Assembly: GCF_032452875.1 (NCBI RefSeq)
Contig: NC_083869.1
Coordinates: 78,734,501 to 78,798,500 of the forward strand
Reading direction: 5' to 3'
DNA from: Bos javanicus
Taxonomy: Eukaryota > Chordata > Mammalia > Artiodactyla > Bovidae
Length of the DNA: 64,000 nucleotides
Part shown: positions 21,812 to 34,340 of the stretch, piece by piece
How the letters are laid out: the number at the start of each line of letters is the position of its first letter
How positions within the stretch are numbered: position 1 is the stretch's first letter
Translations under genes and position numbers: made by a program
The notes under the pieces: generated by a model
What the model was told of the DNA's origin: nothing
The model's input: only the letters and a program-made list of their open reading frames with translations
Databases searched by the model: none

Positions 21812-23688
21812 AAATTGTGAAAAGAAGAGAAGCGAAAAGCAAAGGGAAAAGGAAAGATATAAGCATCTGAATGCAGAGTTCCAAATAATAGCAAGAAGAG
21901 ATTAGAAAGCCTTCCTCAGCGATCAATGCAAAGAAATATAGGAAAACAACAGAATGGGAAACACTAGAGATCTCTTCAAGAAAATTAGAGATACCAAGGG
22001 AACATTTCATACAAAGACGGGCTCGATAAAGGACAGAAATGGTATGGACCTAACAGAAGCAGAGGATATTAAGAAGAGGTGGCAAGAATACACAGAAGAA
22101 CTGTACAAAAAAGAGCTTCAAGACCCAGATAATCACGATGATGTGATCACTGACCTAGAGCCAGACATCCTGGAATGTGAAGTCAAGTGGGCCTTAGAAA
22201 GCATCACTATGAACAAAGCTAGTGGAGGTGATGGAATTCCAGTTGAGCTATTTCAAATCTTGAAAGATGATGCTTTGAAAGTGCTGCACACAATATGCCA
22301 GCAAATTTGGAAAACTCAGCAGTGGCCACAGGGCTGGAAAAGGTCAGTTTTCATTCCAATCCCAAGGAAAGGCAATGCCAAAGAATTCTAAAACTACTGC
22401 ACAATTGCACTCATCTCACATGCTAGTAAAGTAATGCTCAAAAGTCTCCAAGCCAGGCTTCAGCAATACGTGAACCGTGAACTTCCTGATGTTCAAGCTG
22501 GTTTTAGAAAAGGCAGAGGAACCAGACATCAAATTGCCAACATCCGTTGGATCATCAAAAAAGCAAGAGAGTTCCAGAAAAATATCTATTTCTGCTTTAT
22601 TGACTATGCCAAAGCCTTTGACTGTGTGGATCACAATAAACTGTGGAAAATTCTGAAAGAGATGGGAACACCAGACCACCTGACCTGCCTCTTGAGAAAT
22701 CTGTATGTAGGTCAGGAAGCAACAGTTAGAACTGGATATGGAACAACAGACTGGTCCCAAATAGGAAAAGGAGTACGTCAAGGCTGTATATTGTCACCCT
22801 GCTTATTTAACTTATATGCAGAGTACATCATGAGAAATGCTGGGCTGGAAGAAGCACAAGCTGGAATCAAGATTGCTGGGAGAAATATCAATAACTTCAG
22901 ATATGCAGATGACACCACCCTTATGACAGAAAGTGAAGAGGAACTAAAAAGCCTCTTGATGAAAGTGAAATTGGAGAGTGAAAAAGTTGGCTTAAAGCTC
23001 AACATTCAGAAAACAAAGATCATCGCATCCGGTCCCATCACTTCATGGGAAATAGATGGGGAAACAGTGGAAACAGTGTCAGACTTTATTTTTCTGGGCT
23101 CCAAAATCACTACAGATGGTGACTGCAGCCATGAAATTAAAAGACAGTTACTCCTTGGAAGGAAAGTTATGACCAACCTAGATAGCATATTCAAAAGCAG
23201 AGACATTACTTTGTCAACAAAGGTCCATCTAATCAAGGCTATGGTTTTTCCAGTGGTCATGTATGGATGTGAGAGTTGGACTGTGAAGAAAGCTGAGTGC
23301 CAAAGAATTGATGCTTTTGAACTGTGATGCTGGAGAAGACCCTTGAGAGTCACTTGGACTGCAAGGAGATCCAACCAGTCCATTCTGAAGGAGATCAGCC
23401 CTGGGATTTCTTTGGAAGAAATGATGCTAAAGCTGAAACTCCAGTAGTTTGGCCACCTCATGTGAAGAGTTGACTTATTGGAAAAGACTCTGCTGCTGGG
23501 AGGGATTGGGGGCAGGAGGAGAAGGGGACGACAGAGGATGAGATGGCTGGATGGCATCATTGACTTGATGGACATGAGTCTGAGTGAACTCTGGGAGTTG
23601 GTGATGGACAGGGAGGCCTGGCTTGCTGCAATTCATTCAGTCACAAAGAGTCGGACACGACTGAGTGACTGAACTGAACTGAACTGAA
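21812..23688 (+). mobile_element. BovB-4: 5'-truncated BovB
   Basis: It starts inside the linker before the RT domain (TGTGAAAAGAAGAGAAGC) and ends with the CTGAACTGAACTGAACTGA tail. The flanks share AAAATTGTG-like text, a probable short duplication. It sits 130 bp to the right of the Tigger-like element. This is the least rearranged BovB in the window. Confidence 0.9.
21954..23672 (+). pseudogene. BovB reverse-transcriptase pseudogene (in BovB-4)
   Basis: One reading frame runs through the whole stretch, interrupted by four stops and no frameshift that I can see: TAA at 22389, TGA at 23325, and two near 23445 and 23461. Domains in order are the RT N-terminal part (KKRWQEYTEELYKKELQDPDN), fingers (IWKTQQWPQGWKRSVFIPIP), palm (FIDYAKAFDCVDHNKLW), GVRQGCILSPCLFN, the catalytic YADD at 22902-22913, thumb (KIIASGPITSWEIDGE), and the C-terminal SWTVKKAE and MRWLDGI blocks. 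All core RT motifs look conserved. In active BovB this domain copies the element's RNA at the nicked target. Confidence 0.9.
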
Positions 23689-23959
23689 AATTGTGTTTAA
23701 ACTCTATAGAACTCAAAGCTATAGGCATGACTAATACATACATGGAGTTTTGAAATGCTTTAGTAGGTATAAAGCAGCAATCAGGATCAATTTTAAGATA
23801 TAGGATAAAGATAGAGTAACCAACAACAACTAAAAATAAATGGTCTCTTTCTATTCATAAACCTTCCTTTCTTTTCGTTGTTAATACAAATTTATAATAC
23901 ATTAAAATAGAAGCTTTCTTAGTGATCATATATTATAGTTTATTGTTGATATGAAATTC

Positions 23960-24065
23960 AATATCTGGGGAGGTTAACTAAATGAGATTATGGATTAAAT
24001 TAGTGGCAAAACTAGGACTAGGTGAGACTCAATCCTTCTGCATTTCAGTCCAGACCACTTTTACT
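23960..24065 (-). mobile_element. MIR SINE remnant
   Basis: GGGGAGGTTAACTAAATGAG followed by GTGGCAAAACTAGGACTAGG matches the antisense MIR core (GAGGTTAAGTAACTTG ... GTGGCAGAGCCAGGA) with heavy divergence. Confidence 0.55.
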
Positions 24066-24219
24066 TGAGCAGGCATATGCCAACGGCTGGCTAGCCTGTA
24101 AATGATTTCAGAATTCAGAATTCAGCTAAATCTCTAGCTTCACTTGAAGTTAGGTAACTTCATCTGTCCTTCAGTCTTGTTAAATCCTCCTACAGCAGGC
24201 TCTATTCTTTCTCCTCCCC

Positions 24220-24412
24220 TGTCTGTTGGCACCTATGAAAGACCAGATCATCCTAGAAACCACACATTGAAATGGAAGATCTTCTGTTAGTCTGGATCCT
24301 GCATCATTGTAAGGATATTCCTCTTCCTCTACCACCTCTATTTAGACTTTGCGTGAGTGAGAAATATACAATTGTCTTGTCACTGAGATTTAAGGATCCA
24401 GCAGTGAGTGCT
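24220..24412 (+). mobile_element. MLT1-like LTR remnant
   Basis: The GCGTGAGTGAGAAATATACA and GTCACTGAGATTTAAGGATC segments match the 3' part of MLT1-type LTRs, an ancient mammalian ERV-L-related family. The 5' part is very degraded. No viral coding sequence is present. Confidence 0.6.
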
Positions 24413-24420
24413 GCCTTAAT

Positions 24421-26489
24421 TAATAAAGGTCTATACCTTTTGTAAAATAATAATCTGGAACATATTTTAATAGGCTAAGAACAGAGACCAGTGGGCAAAT
24501 GGGTGCAGACAAAGCTATAATCAATAGGTGCTGTCTTCTACACGTTCCATTTGTGCCTTGTCTAAACCTATCTCTGTCATAAAAAGGGTAACTGGCTCTG
24601 GCAGGCACGGTTTCTTTACAACCTGAGATAGAATGTGTCACCTGTATTCAATCCACAGAAGATGCTAAAGCTGAAACAGAGAGCTGTCAAAAGCAGTGCA
24701 ACGGGAAGAAGCTCTAGGAAAAACAAACAAGAGCAAGCAAGAGTCAATGCAGTAGTGGGGTGAACAATTTACTTGAAAAAAATATAAAAATTAAATTTTT
24801 CTCCATGAGCCATCTGGAGCATGGTACATAGGTGGGTTTGTATTCATCACCCCGTTTTAGATAGATGTCCATAACATATTTTTTTTATGTTCATGGCAAT
24901 AGCACTATCTTCTTTCTTCTGAAAATAACCTCTGAGATCCAATATTCATCATCCTTTCCTATAAGAAAATTGGTCATCCATTACCATCAGCAACCAGTCC
25001 TAGTCACTCAATATCATCCAAGGAAGCCACTTAGGACAAACTGCAGAACTGGTTGCTATGGACTGGACCACCACATCAATTTTTCCTTGTATTGGAATTT
25101 GCTCACCTCATTTAATTGTCTCCCTTAACACAGTCATCTATCTGGGTGCATTGACTGGTCTGGATTTACACAGGTTGTTTGAAAGATAAAGGTCAGATAC
25201 ACACCAGACTGCTAGAACCACATTTATTAACCACAGTCCTCCAACCCCCTTCCCCAACCTGCCTCACTGACTTTCAACATCATCAGTGTCATCTGGAGCA
25301 AGAGAATAATAAATTATTAAGTGTGGCAGAACATGAAATGGAAGCCAAAAACAAAGCCACAGATTAGTGATAAATGATGCCAAGTTCAACCTTATTAGCC
25401 TTTGAAAAACCACACAGTTCTGCCAAGCCAGTATCTAAACCTTATTTATATATAAAACCCCTATATGGTCCAGTTGCTGCTGGCTTTAATCAGAGGATGA
25501 CAAAGAGGCAATTAGATATGGCTTGAAGATGAAGTCCTTCCTCAAGGGGATTTGCTACTTGCTGAGATGTCAGCCTACCAAGTTTTGAAAATTTTTTCTT
25601 CACTCTCTTCCTTCGAGCCTTGCTAATTTTACACCATCAGCCTGCAGACTTTTTTTTTTTAATATTCACATGTCTTCATTCATAAAGCATCCTCAGGAAA
25701 GGAAATATCAAAGTAGTTCCAGTGCAAAGAAGAAAGCTACTCATGCTCTGCTAGTTTCATCAAACTGTAACTTCGATGCTGCCCTTTGGGGCAGGATCTT
25801 TCTTGGAGGCCAACACTTAGAACTGGGACATATCACAGGATCCAGATTCTGAGCAGTATAGCTGGTACTCAGTAATTACTCCTGGGATGATGGCTATATT
25901 TAACTACCTTTTTCTCAACTGATATTGTGTGAAGTGGCAAGTTATTCAAGGGACAAAGGTAAGGGTGTTGATAGGTCCAGAGAACTAACTCAATATCACA
26001 AAGCCCTGAAAACTGGGACAGAATAAAGATAGTTAACCCAGATATCAAACAGAGACTTAATTAAGGTAAATCAAGAGAATAATTCTTGAGAAGACCAGAG
26101 CATGCCTTGTAGCATGCCTTAGCAGGTAAGGCAATAGTGTGCATCAAATCCATAAAGTGAGGAGCACGTCAAAATCCAATTTTTTATAAATAAGTCAGAA
26201 TTAATTGTATCGAACATCTCCTATACAGGGTATGCTTTTAGTACTAGTGTAAAAACAGTATTGGAAAACAAAGCTTTGTTTATTCAGCATATTGGAAATT
26301 GATAGGAACAATTGATGAGAGAAAGGAAAAGTCATTGGGTTGACAAGAATAGAAGAAACCCAAACTGAAAGCACACAGAGAGGGAAAACTACATGCTTAG
26401 TTATTAGAAACAGATCTGGAGGAGTTGGACGCTTAAAATTAATAAATTCAAACATGGAGATGCACTGGTACAGTGGTCAAAGCGCTGAA
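24421..26489. other. Unique sequence, nothing recognised
   Basis: About 2 kb without an obvious repeat or a convincing coding frame. The frames at 24865-25128 and 25670-25852 have no family I know. A T-run lies at about 25651-25660. Confidence 0.5.
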
Positions 26490-26655
26490 TTAAAGCTCAA
26501 GCCTTGTTACTGAAAGTAGGATCCACTTTCATCTGCAACACGTGGGAGTTTGATGAAAATGCAGAAACTTGGGCCCCACCCTACCTCCTAAATCAGATTC
26601 TACATTTTAACAAGATGATTTGAAGGTGTGTAATGTTTGGAAGCATCACTTTGAA
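26490..26655 (+). mobile_element. MER5A-like hAT MITE
   Basis: CACTGGTACAGTGGTCAAAG, CTTGGGCCCCACCCTACCTC and AAATCAGATTCTACATTTTA match the MER5A order (start, GGGCCCCACCCC core, GATTCAGTAGGTC region). The divergence is that of an old element. Confidence 0.7.
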
Positions 26656-26724
26656 GATTTGCATCAGAAAGCAAAACAAGTCTGACCTCACAGCAGCCCC
26701 CGTAAATACTTGAGGAATGGAATT

Positions 26725-28606
26725 CACAGGTGGTTCAGTGATAAAGAATCTGCCTACCAATCTAGGAGAGGAGACGCACAAGACATGGGTTTGATCCCTG
26801 GGTCAGGAAGATAACCTGGCGTAGGAAATAGCAATCCACTCCCCAAGAAAAATAAATGCAAATAGGCAAAATGGTTGTCTGTGGAGGCCTTACAAATAGC
26901 TGAGAAAATAAGAGAAGTGAACAGCAAGGGAGAAAAGGAAAGATACAGCCTTCTGAATGCAGAGTTTCAAAGAATAGCAAGGATAAATTTTAAAAAGCCT
27001 CCCTAAGTAAACAATGCAAATAAATAGAGGAAAACAATAGCCTGGGAAAGACTAGAGATCTCTTCAAGAAAGTTAGAGATACCAAGGGAGCATTTCACGC
27101 AAGATGGGCACAATAAAAGACAGAAACAGTATGGACCTAACAGAAGCAGAAGATACAAAGAAGAGGTGGCAAGACTACACAGAAAAACTGTGTAGAAACA
27201 TCTTACTGAGCCAGATAACCATGATAGTGTGATCACTCACCTAGAGCCAGACGTCGTGGAATGCAAAGTTATCTACTAATATTCATATCCAATTAAAAGT
27301 AAAATCTTCCAGATGGACAAGCTGGATTTAGACAAGGCAGAGACACCAGAGATCAAAATTGCCAACATTCGTTAGATCTTAGAAAAAGCAAGAGAATTCC
27401 AGAAAAACATCTACTTCTGCTTCATTGACTATGCTAAAGTCTTTGACTGTGTGGACCACAAAAAAACTGTGGGAAATTCTTCAAGAGATGGGAATGCCAG
27501 GCCACCTTACTTGCCTCCTGCAAAACCTTTATGCAGGTCAAGAAGCAACAGTTAGAGCCAGACAGAACAATGGACTGGTTCAAAATTAGGGAAAGGAGTA
27601 TGTCAAGACTGTATACTGTCACCCTGCTTAACTTACATGCAGAATATATCATATGAAATGCTGGGCTGGATGAAGCACAAGCTGGAAATAAGATTGCCAG
27701 GAGAAATATCAATAACCTCAGATATGCAGATGACACCACCCTAATGGTAGAAAGCAAAGAGGAATTAAAGAGCCTCTTGATGAATGTGAAAGATGTGAGT
27801 GAAAAAGCTGGCTTAAAGCTCCACATTCGAAAAACACAGATCATGGCATCTGGCTCCATCACTTCTTGATAAATAGATGGGGAAACAATGGAAACAGTGA
27901 CAGAGTTTATTTTCTTGGGCTCCAAAATCACTGCAGATGTTGACTACAATCATGAAATTAAAAAATGATTACTCCTTGGAAGAAAAGCCATGACAAAACT
28001 GGACAGCCTATTAAAAAGGAGATCCATTACTTTGCCGACAAAGGTCCATATACTCAAAGCCATGGTTTGTCCAGTAGTCATGTATGGTTGTGAGAGCTGA
28101 ATCATAAAGAAGACTGAGTACTAAAGAATTGATGCTTTGAACTGTGGTATTGGAGAAGACTTTTGAGAGTCCCTTGGACTGCAAGGAGATCAAAGCAGTC
28201 AATCCTAAAGGAAATCAACCCTGAATATTCACTCAAAGGACTGATCCTGAAGCTGAAGCTCCAATATTTCAGCCACCTGATGCAAAGAGTCAACTCATGA
28301 GAAAAGACCCTGATTCTGGGAAAGATGGAAGGCAGGAGGAGAAGGGGACAACAGAGGATGAGATGGTTAGATGGCATCACCGACTCAATGGATATGAGTT
28401 TGAGCAAGCTCCAGGAGATGGTGAGGGACAGGGAAGCCTGGTATGCTGCAGTCTAGTGGGTCAAAAAGAGTAGGACATGACTGAGTGACTGAAGAACAAC
28501 AACAACCAGTCTTATTGCTTGGAAAATTCCATGGACAGAGAAGCCTAGCAGGCTACACTCCATGGGGTTGCAAAGAGTCAGACATGACTGAGCACACATG
28601 AAAGCA
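26725..28606 (+). mobile_element. Bov-tA SINE split by BovB-5
   Basis: The left part, 26725-26842, has the tRNA-derived head (GGTGGTTCAGTGATAAAGAA, TTTGATCCCTGGGTCAGG) and stops at CAATCCACTCC. The right part, 28507-28606, resumes at CAGTCTTATTGCTTGGAAAA and ends at GACATGACTGAGCACACATG. Together they make one complete Bov-tA. Confidence 0.88.
26843..28506 (+). mobile_element. BovB-5: diverged BovB inserted in Bov-tA
   Basis: It runs from the linker (CCAAGAAAAATAAATGCAAA) through RT to a tail ending in ACAACAACAAC, a different tail from the CTGAACTGAA type, so probably an older subfamily. YADD is at 27723-27734. About 400 consensus bases of the RT fingers are missing at about 27268-27310, replaced by unrelated text. 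Many stops and frameshifts are present. Confidence 0.88.
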
Positions 28607-29177
28607 AGAAAGCAAGGTCGTGATCTTTGCTTCTATGCTAAAAGTCTACACTTTCTATAAGGGAACTGAGGTGCCTGGCTGGATAGGGTTTGAACCTGAG
28701 AGGGAAACAACACATTGTTATGATGTCTGTGGCTTTCCACGACAGACAGAGAGGGAAACCCAAGCAATAGTGTCTTTCCCAGGAGGAAATAAACTCGGGA
28801 CCACATAGCTTTCTCACCAAGTCCCACTCTGCCATCTCTTGGTCCACAACCTGAGGTGAATCCTGACTGTCCATCTGGCCCAATACCTGATAAACAGCCC
28901 CCAGTTATCTACTGAGGAAAACAGACCTACACATTCCAAAGATGGCTAGTGTCAGTTGCCTTTGCCAGTTCACCCAGCGCTTTACTTAAAATTATGAAAA
29001 GACAACCAAAGTCACCAAACATTTTAGAGAAGTAAACATTGCAAAAAAGTTGAAGATGAAAAAATATTTAACTGCTAATATGGCATTGACTCTAATAGCC
29101 TACACATACAGAAACATGAAGATTTGCTACAACAATGTCAAATAGCAAAATGTCACAGAACATGAAAAATCAGCCAC
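28607..29177. other. Unique sequence, nothing recognised
   Basis: No repeat or gene is recognised. Frames on both strands between 28620 and 28883 overlap each other and resemble no known protein. Confidence 0.45.
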
Positions 29178-29339
29178 TGACCAGAATCACTCAGAGGGCT
29201 TGTGAAAACACAGCTTTCTGGGCCCACTCAAGAGTTTCTGTTTCACTGGGTGTTGGCAGAGCTGGAAAACATATTTCTGACAAGACCACAGGTGATGCTA
29301 ATATTACTGGCTCAACAACCGTACACTGGGAACCACTGA
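29178..29339 (+). mobile_element. MER5A-like hAT MITE
   Basis: AGAATCACTCAGAGGGCTTG, AACACAGCTTTCTGGGCCCA and CACAGGTGATGCTAATATTA, ending at GGGAACCACTG, follow the MER5A consensus order. Confidence 0.8.
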
Positions 29340-29547
29340 TCAACATGATCCAGCAGAGCAGTCAACCTAGGAATAAAAACAGATATTACTCAGGAAATAA
29401 TGAACAATCCCAGGTGTGACCATCAAAATTGTCCACACATTACCAGATGTCCCCCAGGAGTCAGGGGAGACTATCATACCGAGTTGAAAACCACCAACTT
29501 TATCCAATTATTTGTGAGAATAATGGGGCCAATATCATACATTTAGA

Positions 29548-29685
29548 CTAGTAGTTCTTAAACCATGCATGTATCAGGATCTTCTAAAGAAACTATTAAA
29601 ACATGAACTGTTAAGGCTCCAGATTTTCTGGTTCCCAGGTAATAATAAGGCAGCTTATCTATGTACCACAGTTTGAGAACGACTG
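29548..29685 (+). mobile_element. MER5A-like hAT MITE
   Basis: AGTAGTTCTTAAACCATGCA at the left and CACAGTTTGAGAACGACTG at the right are the two inverted ends of MER5A. The centre keeps GGTTCCCAGGTAATAATAAG. It lies 210 bp from another copy. Confidence 0.78.
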
Positions 29686-30724
29686 GTTTAGTCCATCCAG
29701 GGCTTAAAAAACATTTTTTACTCCCTCGAGCTGGAGACAGGGCTTTCCTCCTTGTGGCCCTGTGGATTTAAGATGGAGGATACATCTCTGCCTATAGTCT
29801 GTGTCCTCATTGAAAATGAAAATGGGGATTGAATGTTATTAGGGAAGCAATGAACAAGTTCTGCTACTGTTCATATTCATAGAACTGGCCTGGCCAGTGG
29901 ACGTGAATGGCCAGTGTTATGTTGGAATATGATAGGAAGACATCAGAGGCCAGAGCAAGAATTTTAGTTGTGTGAGTTGGGGCCAGAGGGATCTGTGAGC
30001 CTACTAAGGGTGACCACAAGTCCACTATCCCATGAAGTTGTATGGAGCATAAAAAGTAGAAGGGAATGGGGTGAAGAGTGAAGGACTGTAACACAGCTAC
30101 CTTTGAAGACAGTGTTAGCTTTGCCAGTTATAAAAAGTTGTCAAGTGCAGTCTGGAACTTGAATCAATCAGATTAGTGCCTCCTTTTGTGTGCCAGAGGG
30201 GAGCAAGTAAATCGGAGTGTTAGTTAGAAAGGAAATATACAGAATGTTAGAAAGGAAATATACAGAATAGATTTAGCATAAGAAGGAGAAAGCATTTCCT
30301 GCCCCTAAGAGAGAAGTTTTCCTTTTTGTTATAAAGGGCTCTGTTCCAGGATTACCTCCTTATACTTCTAAACTGGATCTCACTTTCCATTATGGCCCAA
30401 TTTAAGTTCCGCTTACTTTGTGTCCAGCGCAACTCACCAACTCCATTCAAAGCTCACTTGACTCTTTTCTAACTCCTTTGAATATTTAATTCTGTGCTGT
30501 TCCATCATGTTTTTAAGGTGGAAAATCTGACTAGTTGACAAAATTATATGCAAATACCTCTAGGAGTACAATGGAACTATTTTTCTATTGATTTCCTTCA
30601 TTCCAGGCCAATGTACTGTCTTTGAGTAGCCACATCCATTTCTGCAGTGAAAAAGAGGCACCACCTAAAACTTATAGAAATCAAGGACAAAGTTAAAATC
30701 AACTGTGCCTTGAATCCTTCATTC
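29686..30724. other. Unique sequence with one short tandem duplication
   Basis: No gene is recognised. Near 30222-30266 the phrase GTTAGAAAGGAAATATACAG occurs twice in a row with a period of about 23 bases. The region 30340-30480 may hold a very old repeat that I cannot name. Confidence 0.45.
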
Positions 30725-30880
30725 CTTCAATTACTGGTGTGAACTCAGGCAATTTAATCTAACTCTCTTCCATTTAGTATCCTCTTCTGTTGGAAAGAGG
30801 ATAACAATTGCTTTCAGAATCAGACATAATGTACAGAAAAGGCCTGATACCAAGGTTTCTAAATAGTAGGACAAAATAAA
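30725..30880 (+). mobile_element. MIR SINE remnant
   Basis: TGTGAACTCAGGCAATTTAA, then TCTCTTCCATTTAGTATCCT and GAGGATAACAATTGC, follows the MIR core (GTGACCTTGGGCAAGTTACTTAACCTC order) with divergence. Confidence 0.65.
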
Positions 30881-31849
30881 TGAAACAATTTTTATCCTTA
30901 TTAAAAGACAAACATATGGATGCATGCTTTGTTTACAGGCTGGCTGCTCACTGGCACAGTCCAGTGTATATTTCACATTTTATCCTAACTTTCCTGTCCT
31001 ACCTCACAATTTATCATTTTCATTATGCATCTGCCTGATCTATCATATATACCTTTGTCTTTTGCTTGGCTGTTTCTCATGTGGATTTCTTCCTTATTCT
31101 GTAAATAGATTCTTAGGTGGACCATCTCTGATGTCTTGCCTCCCAGTTGGGTTCAGTCTACTAGGAAAAACTTTCTAGCTGAACATAACTGAGGAGAGTG
31201 CTCACAATGAAATCAGTCCATATTACAATAGGGCCTTTGAGCCCTTAAGTATCCTCAAGTTATACCTGACATCACAATAAAAGTTTTCCAAATCTTACCT
31301 TAGATAAGGAAGTTGAAGCTCAAACAGCAGGTAGAAATATGTGAACTGAAGCATTCAGTTTGCTTTACAGAAGGTCAACTCCCTGTCAAATACATGCCTC
31401 TTTTAACTTTTCCATCTCCTGTTTCTCTCCTTTTCTCTACTGGAAACCGATGCTAGAATGTCTTTGGACTCAGCAGGTAGGCTATTATTTTTGTCCAAGG
31501 CTAATTTTTATCATTATACTTGGGCTTCTGTTGGTAAGTTCTTAATGAGGTCCTGCACCACATGTGGTGGATCAATCCACATGGTTTTTGCAAGAAGTGA
31601 AAAATCTGCAACATGGCTAGAACGGGAAGTTGGCAAGCCTGCTCCTGTTCTGGGCATCTCAGTCCATGCCCACCTAGAAATATCAAATTAGAGAAGATAG
31701 TAATCTTCCTAGAGACATGCCCTTCAACAAGAAAAGGCAGCTGACAGCAAAGAAGACTGAATAACTGTAAAAGTAACGTACAAGAAAGCAAAAATTTATA
31801 GTAGCAACAGTGATTCTGTTCAGAAGCTCTTCCAACCCTACTTCTCTCC
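30881..31849. other. Unique sequence, nothing recognised
   Basis: No repeat or gene is recognised. Frames between 31360 and 31791 overlap on both strands and show no conserved motif. Confidence 0.45.
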
Positions 31850-32040
31850 CAGTGCCCCTATTATTCTCTCTGATGATTACAACATTTTCTTAATGGTGTC
31901 CTGCCTGAGTCTTCCTCCACTCCAGCTGATGCTCAACTGTTACTAGTTATCTTTCTGTGAAAGAAATCATAAGCTATATTTACTTTCATGCCTCTGTCAC
32001 ACTACTTTTGCCTTCAGGAACACTGTTTGTAAATGTACCC
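31850..32040 (+). mobile_element. L2 LINE remnant
   Basis: GATTACAACATTTTCTTAAT, CTGAGTCTTCCTCCACTCCA and TACTAGTTATCTTTCTG match the L2 3' region in order, with strong divergence. Confidence 0.6.
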
Positions 32041-32338
32041 AGAAATTTGTTTTTATTTCAGATATGATGAATGTGACAGATCAGGAAATGACTGCCATTG
32101 AAACAGTAGCTTGTTAATTATACTAATAATTCCAAAGAAAAAATGTCACATCACACCAATGTAAGACCACATAGAGAAGCACCAGGATTGGTCAGGAGAC
32201 AAAAAGAATGAGAGAAAAACACGAGCAAGAGTTTTTACTGTGGTTTTCACAGGAAAAACCAGTGAGACACAGTCAGCAGCTGAAAAGGCTTAGAATTGGA
32301 TAGTTTGAATAATTGCAGTGAACTCTTGGTTATGTGGG

Positions 32339-32605
32339 AGAAGGCAATGGCACCCCACTCCAGTACTCTTGCCTGGAGAATCCCATGGAGGGAGGAGCCT
32401 GGTGGGCTGCAGTCCATGGGGTCGCTAAGAGTCTGACAGGACGGAGCGACTTCACTTTCACTTTTGACTTTCATGCCTTGGAAAAGGAAACAGAAACCGA
32501 CTCCAGTGTTCTTGCCTGGAGAATCCCAGGGATGGCAGAGCCTGGTGGGCTGCCATCTATGGGGTCACACAGTCGGACACAACTGAAGTGACTTGGCGGC
32601 AGCAG
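32339..32605 (-). mobile_element. Bov-A2 SINE
   Basis: Two antisense Bov-A monomers with a perfect 14-bp duplication, CTTGGTTATGTGGG (32325-32338 and 32606-32619). Little divergence. Confidence 0.95.
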
Positions 32606-32619
32606 CTTGGTTATGTGGG

Positions 32620-33999
32620 CAGTTTCTACTTGTCTGGTTTAATAGCTGACCCTGGAATGATAGAGGGAAGGGGAAGTGGTGCTCTGGGTTGCAGGAGCCT
32701 GACAATATGAGACAAGTGGGAGTTTGAACTTGAAATGGGTTGATTACATATCAAAGACATATTTGCAAGCAAGAATTATGCTTATGAAACTAAAACAAAG
32801 CTACTCAAAAGCTCATAATGATTGTATACTGCCCCCCTCATACACACACATCAAAACATATTCCATCCTACCCCAGATTACAGATATAAAATTAAATACT
32901 GTTAGCATTAGTTATTAGAATAAATGCTTTTCTTTCTGTTTACCATTAAGTATGTTTAGGGTATGCATCTGAATTATAATTAATTTTATTTGTTTCCATT
33001 TTCTTTGTCTTCTTTCCATTCTTATTGATTTTTTTTTAATATATAAACCACTGAAAGGCTTTAGAATGTCAAAACATGACAAAGCTGTACTCAGAAAATT
33101 GTACCTTCTCATGTATCCTTCAACCCAGCCCTCTCACTGTTGTCTTCTTATAGGTAACAAACTTGGTTGTTTTTTCATTTATTTTTCCTATATTTCATCT
33201 AAATAAATCTCTTTATGTAAGTCTCCCTTCATCTTGAGTGGCAGAAGTTAAAAACAATCTCCTACATTCATCAGATGCCCACACCATTTAACTTCCACAG
33301 TATCACTAGAAAGAAGGTATCATCCCAGTTTGAGATAATGGGATTTTTACTTGGGAATATGCCATTTATATCGGAATGGTAAAGAAGAATACATGTCACA
33401 TCTCTTCAGCATTTGGTGCTAGGAGGTCAGGAGTTAGAAATGGTTCAGGGTCCTAAACGTTTCTATGACTAGATACCCTCCAAACCCAGCCATCCTGAGA
33501 CTATAGCCATGCCTTAGGAAGACGAATTGCATAGGAGCACAAAAATCAGGGGAAATGTGCCACTAAAGAGCTGTAACTTTGAAGCTAAGATCCATGGCAG
33601 AGTACCACTGGTGAATAACCTAACACTGCAGGAGAGAGATGCTTCCTTCAGATCCCAGCTCCAAGAGCAGTTGTAGATGCCCCAAGTCTCATCTGTAGGA
33701 AATAGGGATAGTGCCCAGCTTCTTGGCCATTGGTTTCAGTGGTGATCCAACAGGGACAGACAAGATGGTGTGGGCAACCAGACTTACTGGGTTAGACATC
33801 ATGTGGTCATTACAATAGGCAAAAAGACTGTACATGGCCTACCATCTACATTCCCTTCCTTGGAAGTGATCATAACCAGAAGTGACTTCTTGGACTGAGT
33901 AAACTCACCCTGATGCCCTGAAGTTATCATAGCAGGAAGGATGATGAGGACAGAGAACAACATTCTCCTAATCATTTGGGAGTATTCCAAAGAGCATAA
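32620..33999. other. Unique sequence, nothing recognised
   Basis: AT-rich on the left and mixed on the right. No convincing exon, RNA gene or young repeat. A very old MIR may lie near 33280-33340. Confidence 0.45.
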
Positions 34000-34160
34000 T
34001 CATATTTTGTACCCACATCAGAGAAGGTTATGCCAATTTTATAGATGGGAAAACAGGCTGAGGAATACACACAGCGTGGTGACCACCACATAGTAAACAG
34101 CAGAACTAGATTTAGAACCTTGACCTTTCTGAATACAAAGTCTATGCTCTGAGAACAATA
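34000..34160 (-). mobile_element. MIR SINE remnant
   Basis: CCAATTTTATAGATGGGAAA, GCTGAGGAATACACACAGCG and GCAGAACTAGATTTAGAACC match the antisense MIR order (ATTTTACAGATGAGGAAAC ... GCAGAGCCAGGATTTGAACC). Confidence 0.72.
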
Positions 34161-34164
34161 CACA

Positions 34165-34300
34165 GGAAGTCTGGGACCTGAGTTTGCTACCTGCAAATCC
34201 TTCAACAGCTCACATGCCCTCCCTATGTCTCATTTCCCCCATCTGTCTAAGGGAGTGGATAGAATTATCTCTAAACTATCTTCCAGTTCCAAAATGAACA
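34165..34300 (+). mobile_element. MIR SINE remnant
   Basis: GGGACCTGAGTTTGCTACCT and CCCTATGTCTCATTTCCCCC followed by CATCTGTCTAAGGGAG match sense MIR. With the preceding antisense copy it forms a tail-to-head pair of old SINEs. Confidence 0.62.
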
Positions 34301-34310
34301 TTTGACCTTT

Positions 34311-34340
34311 GTGTGTGTGTGTGTGTGTGTGAGTGTGTGT
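34311..34340 (+). repeat. (GT)n microsatellite
   Basis: About 14 GT units with one GA interruption near the right end. This type of tract is commonly polymorphic. Confidence 0.95.
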
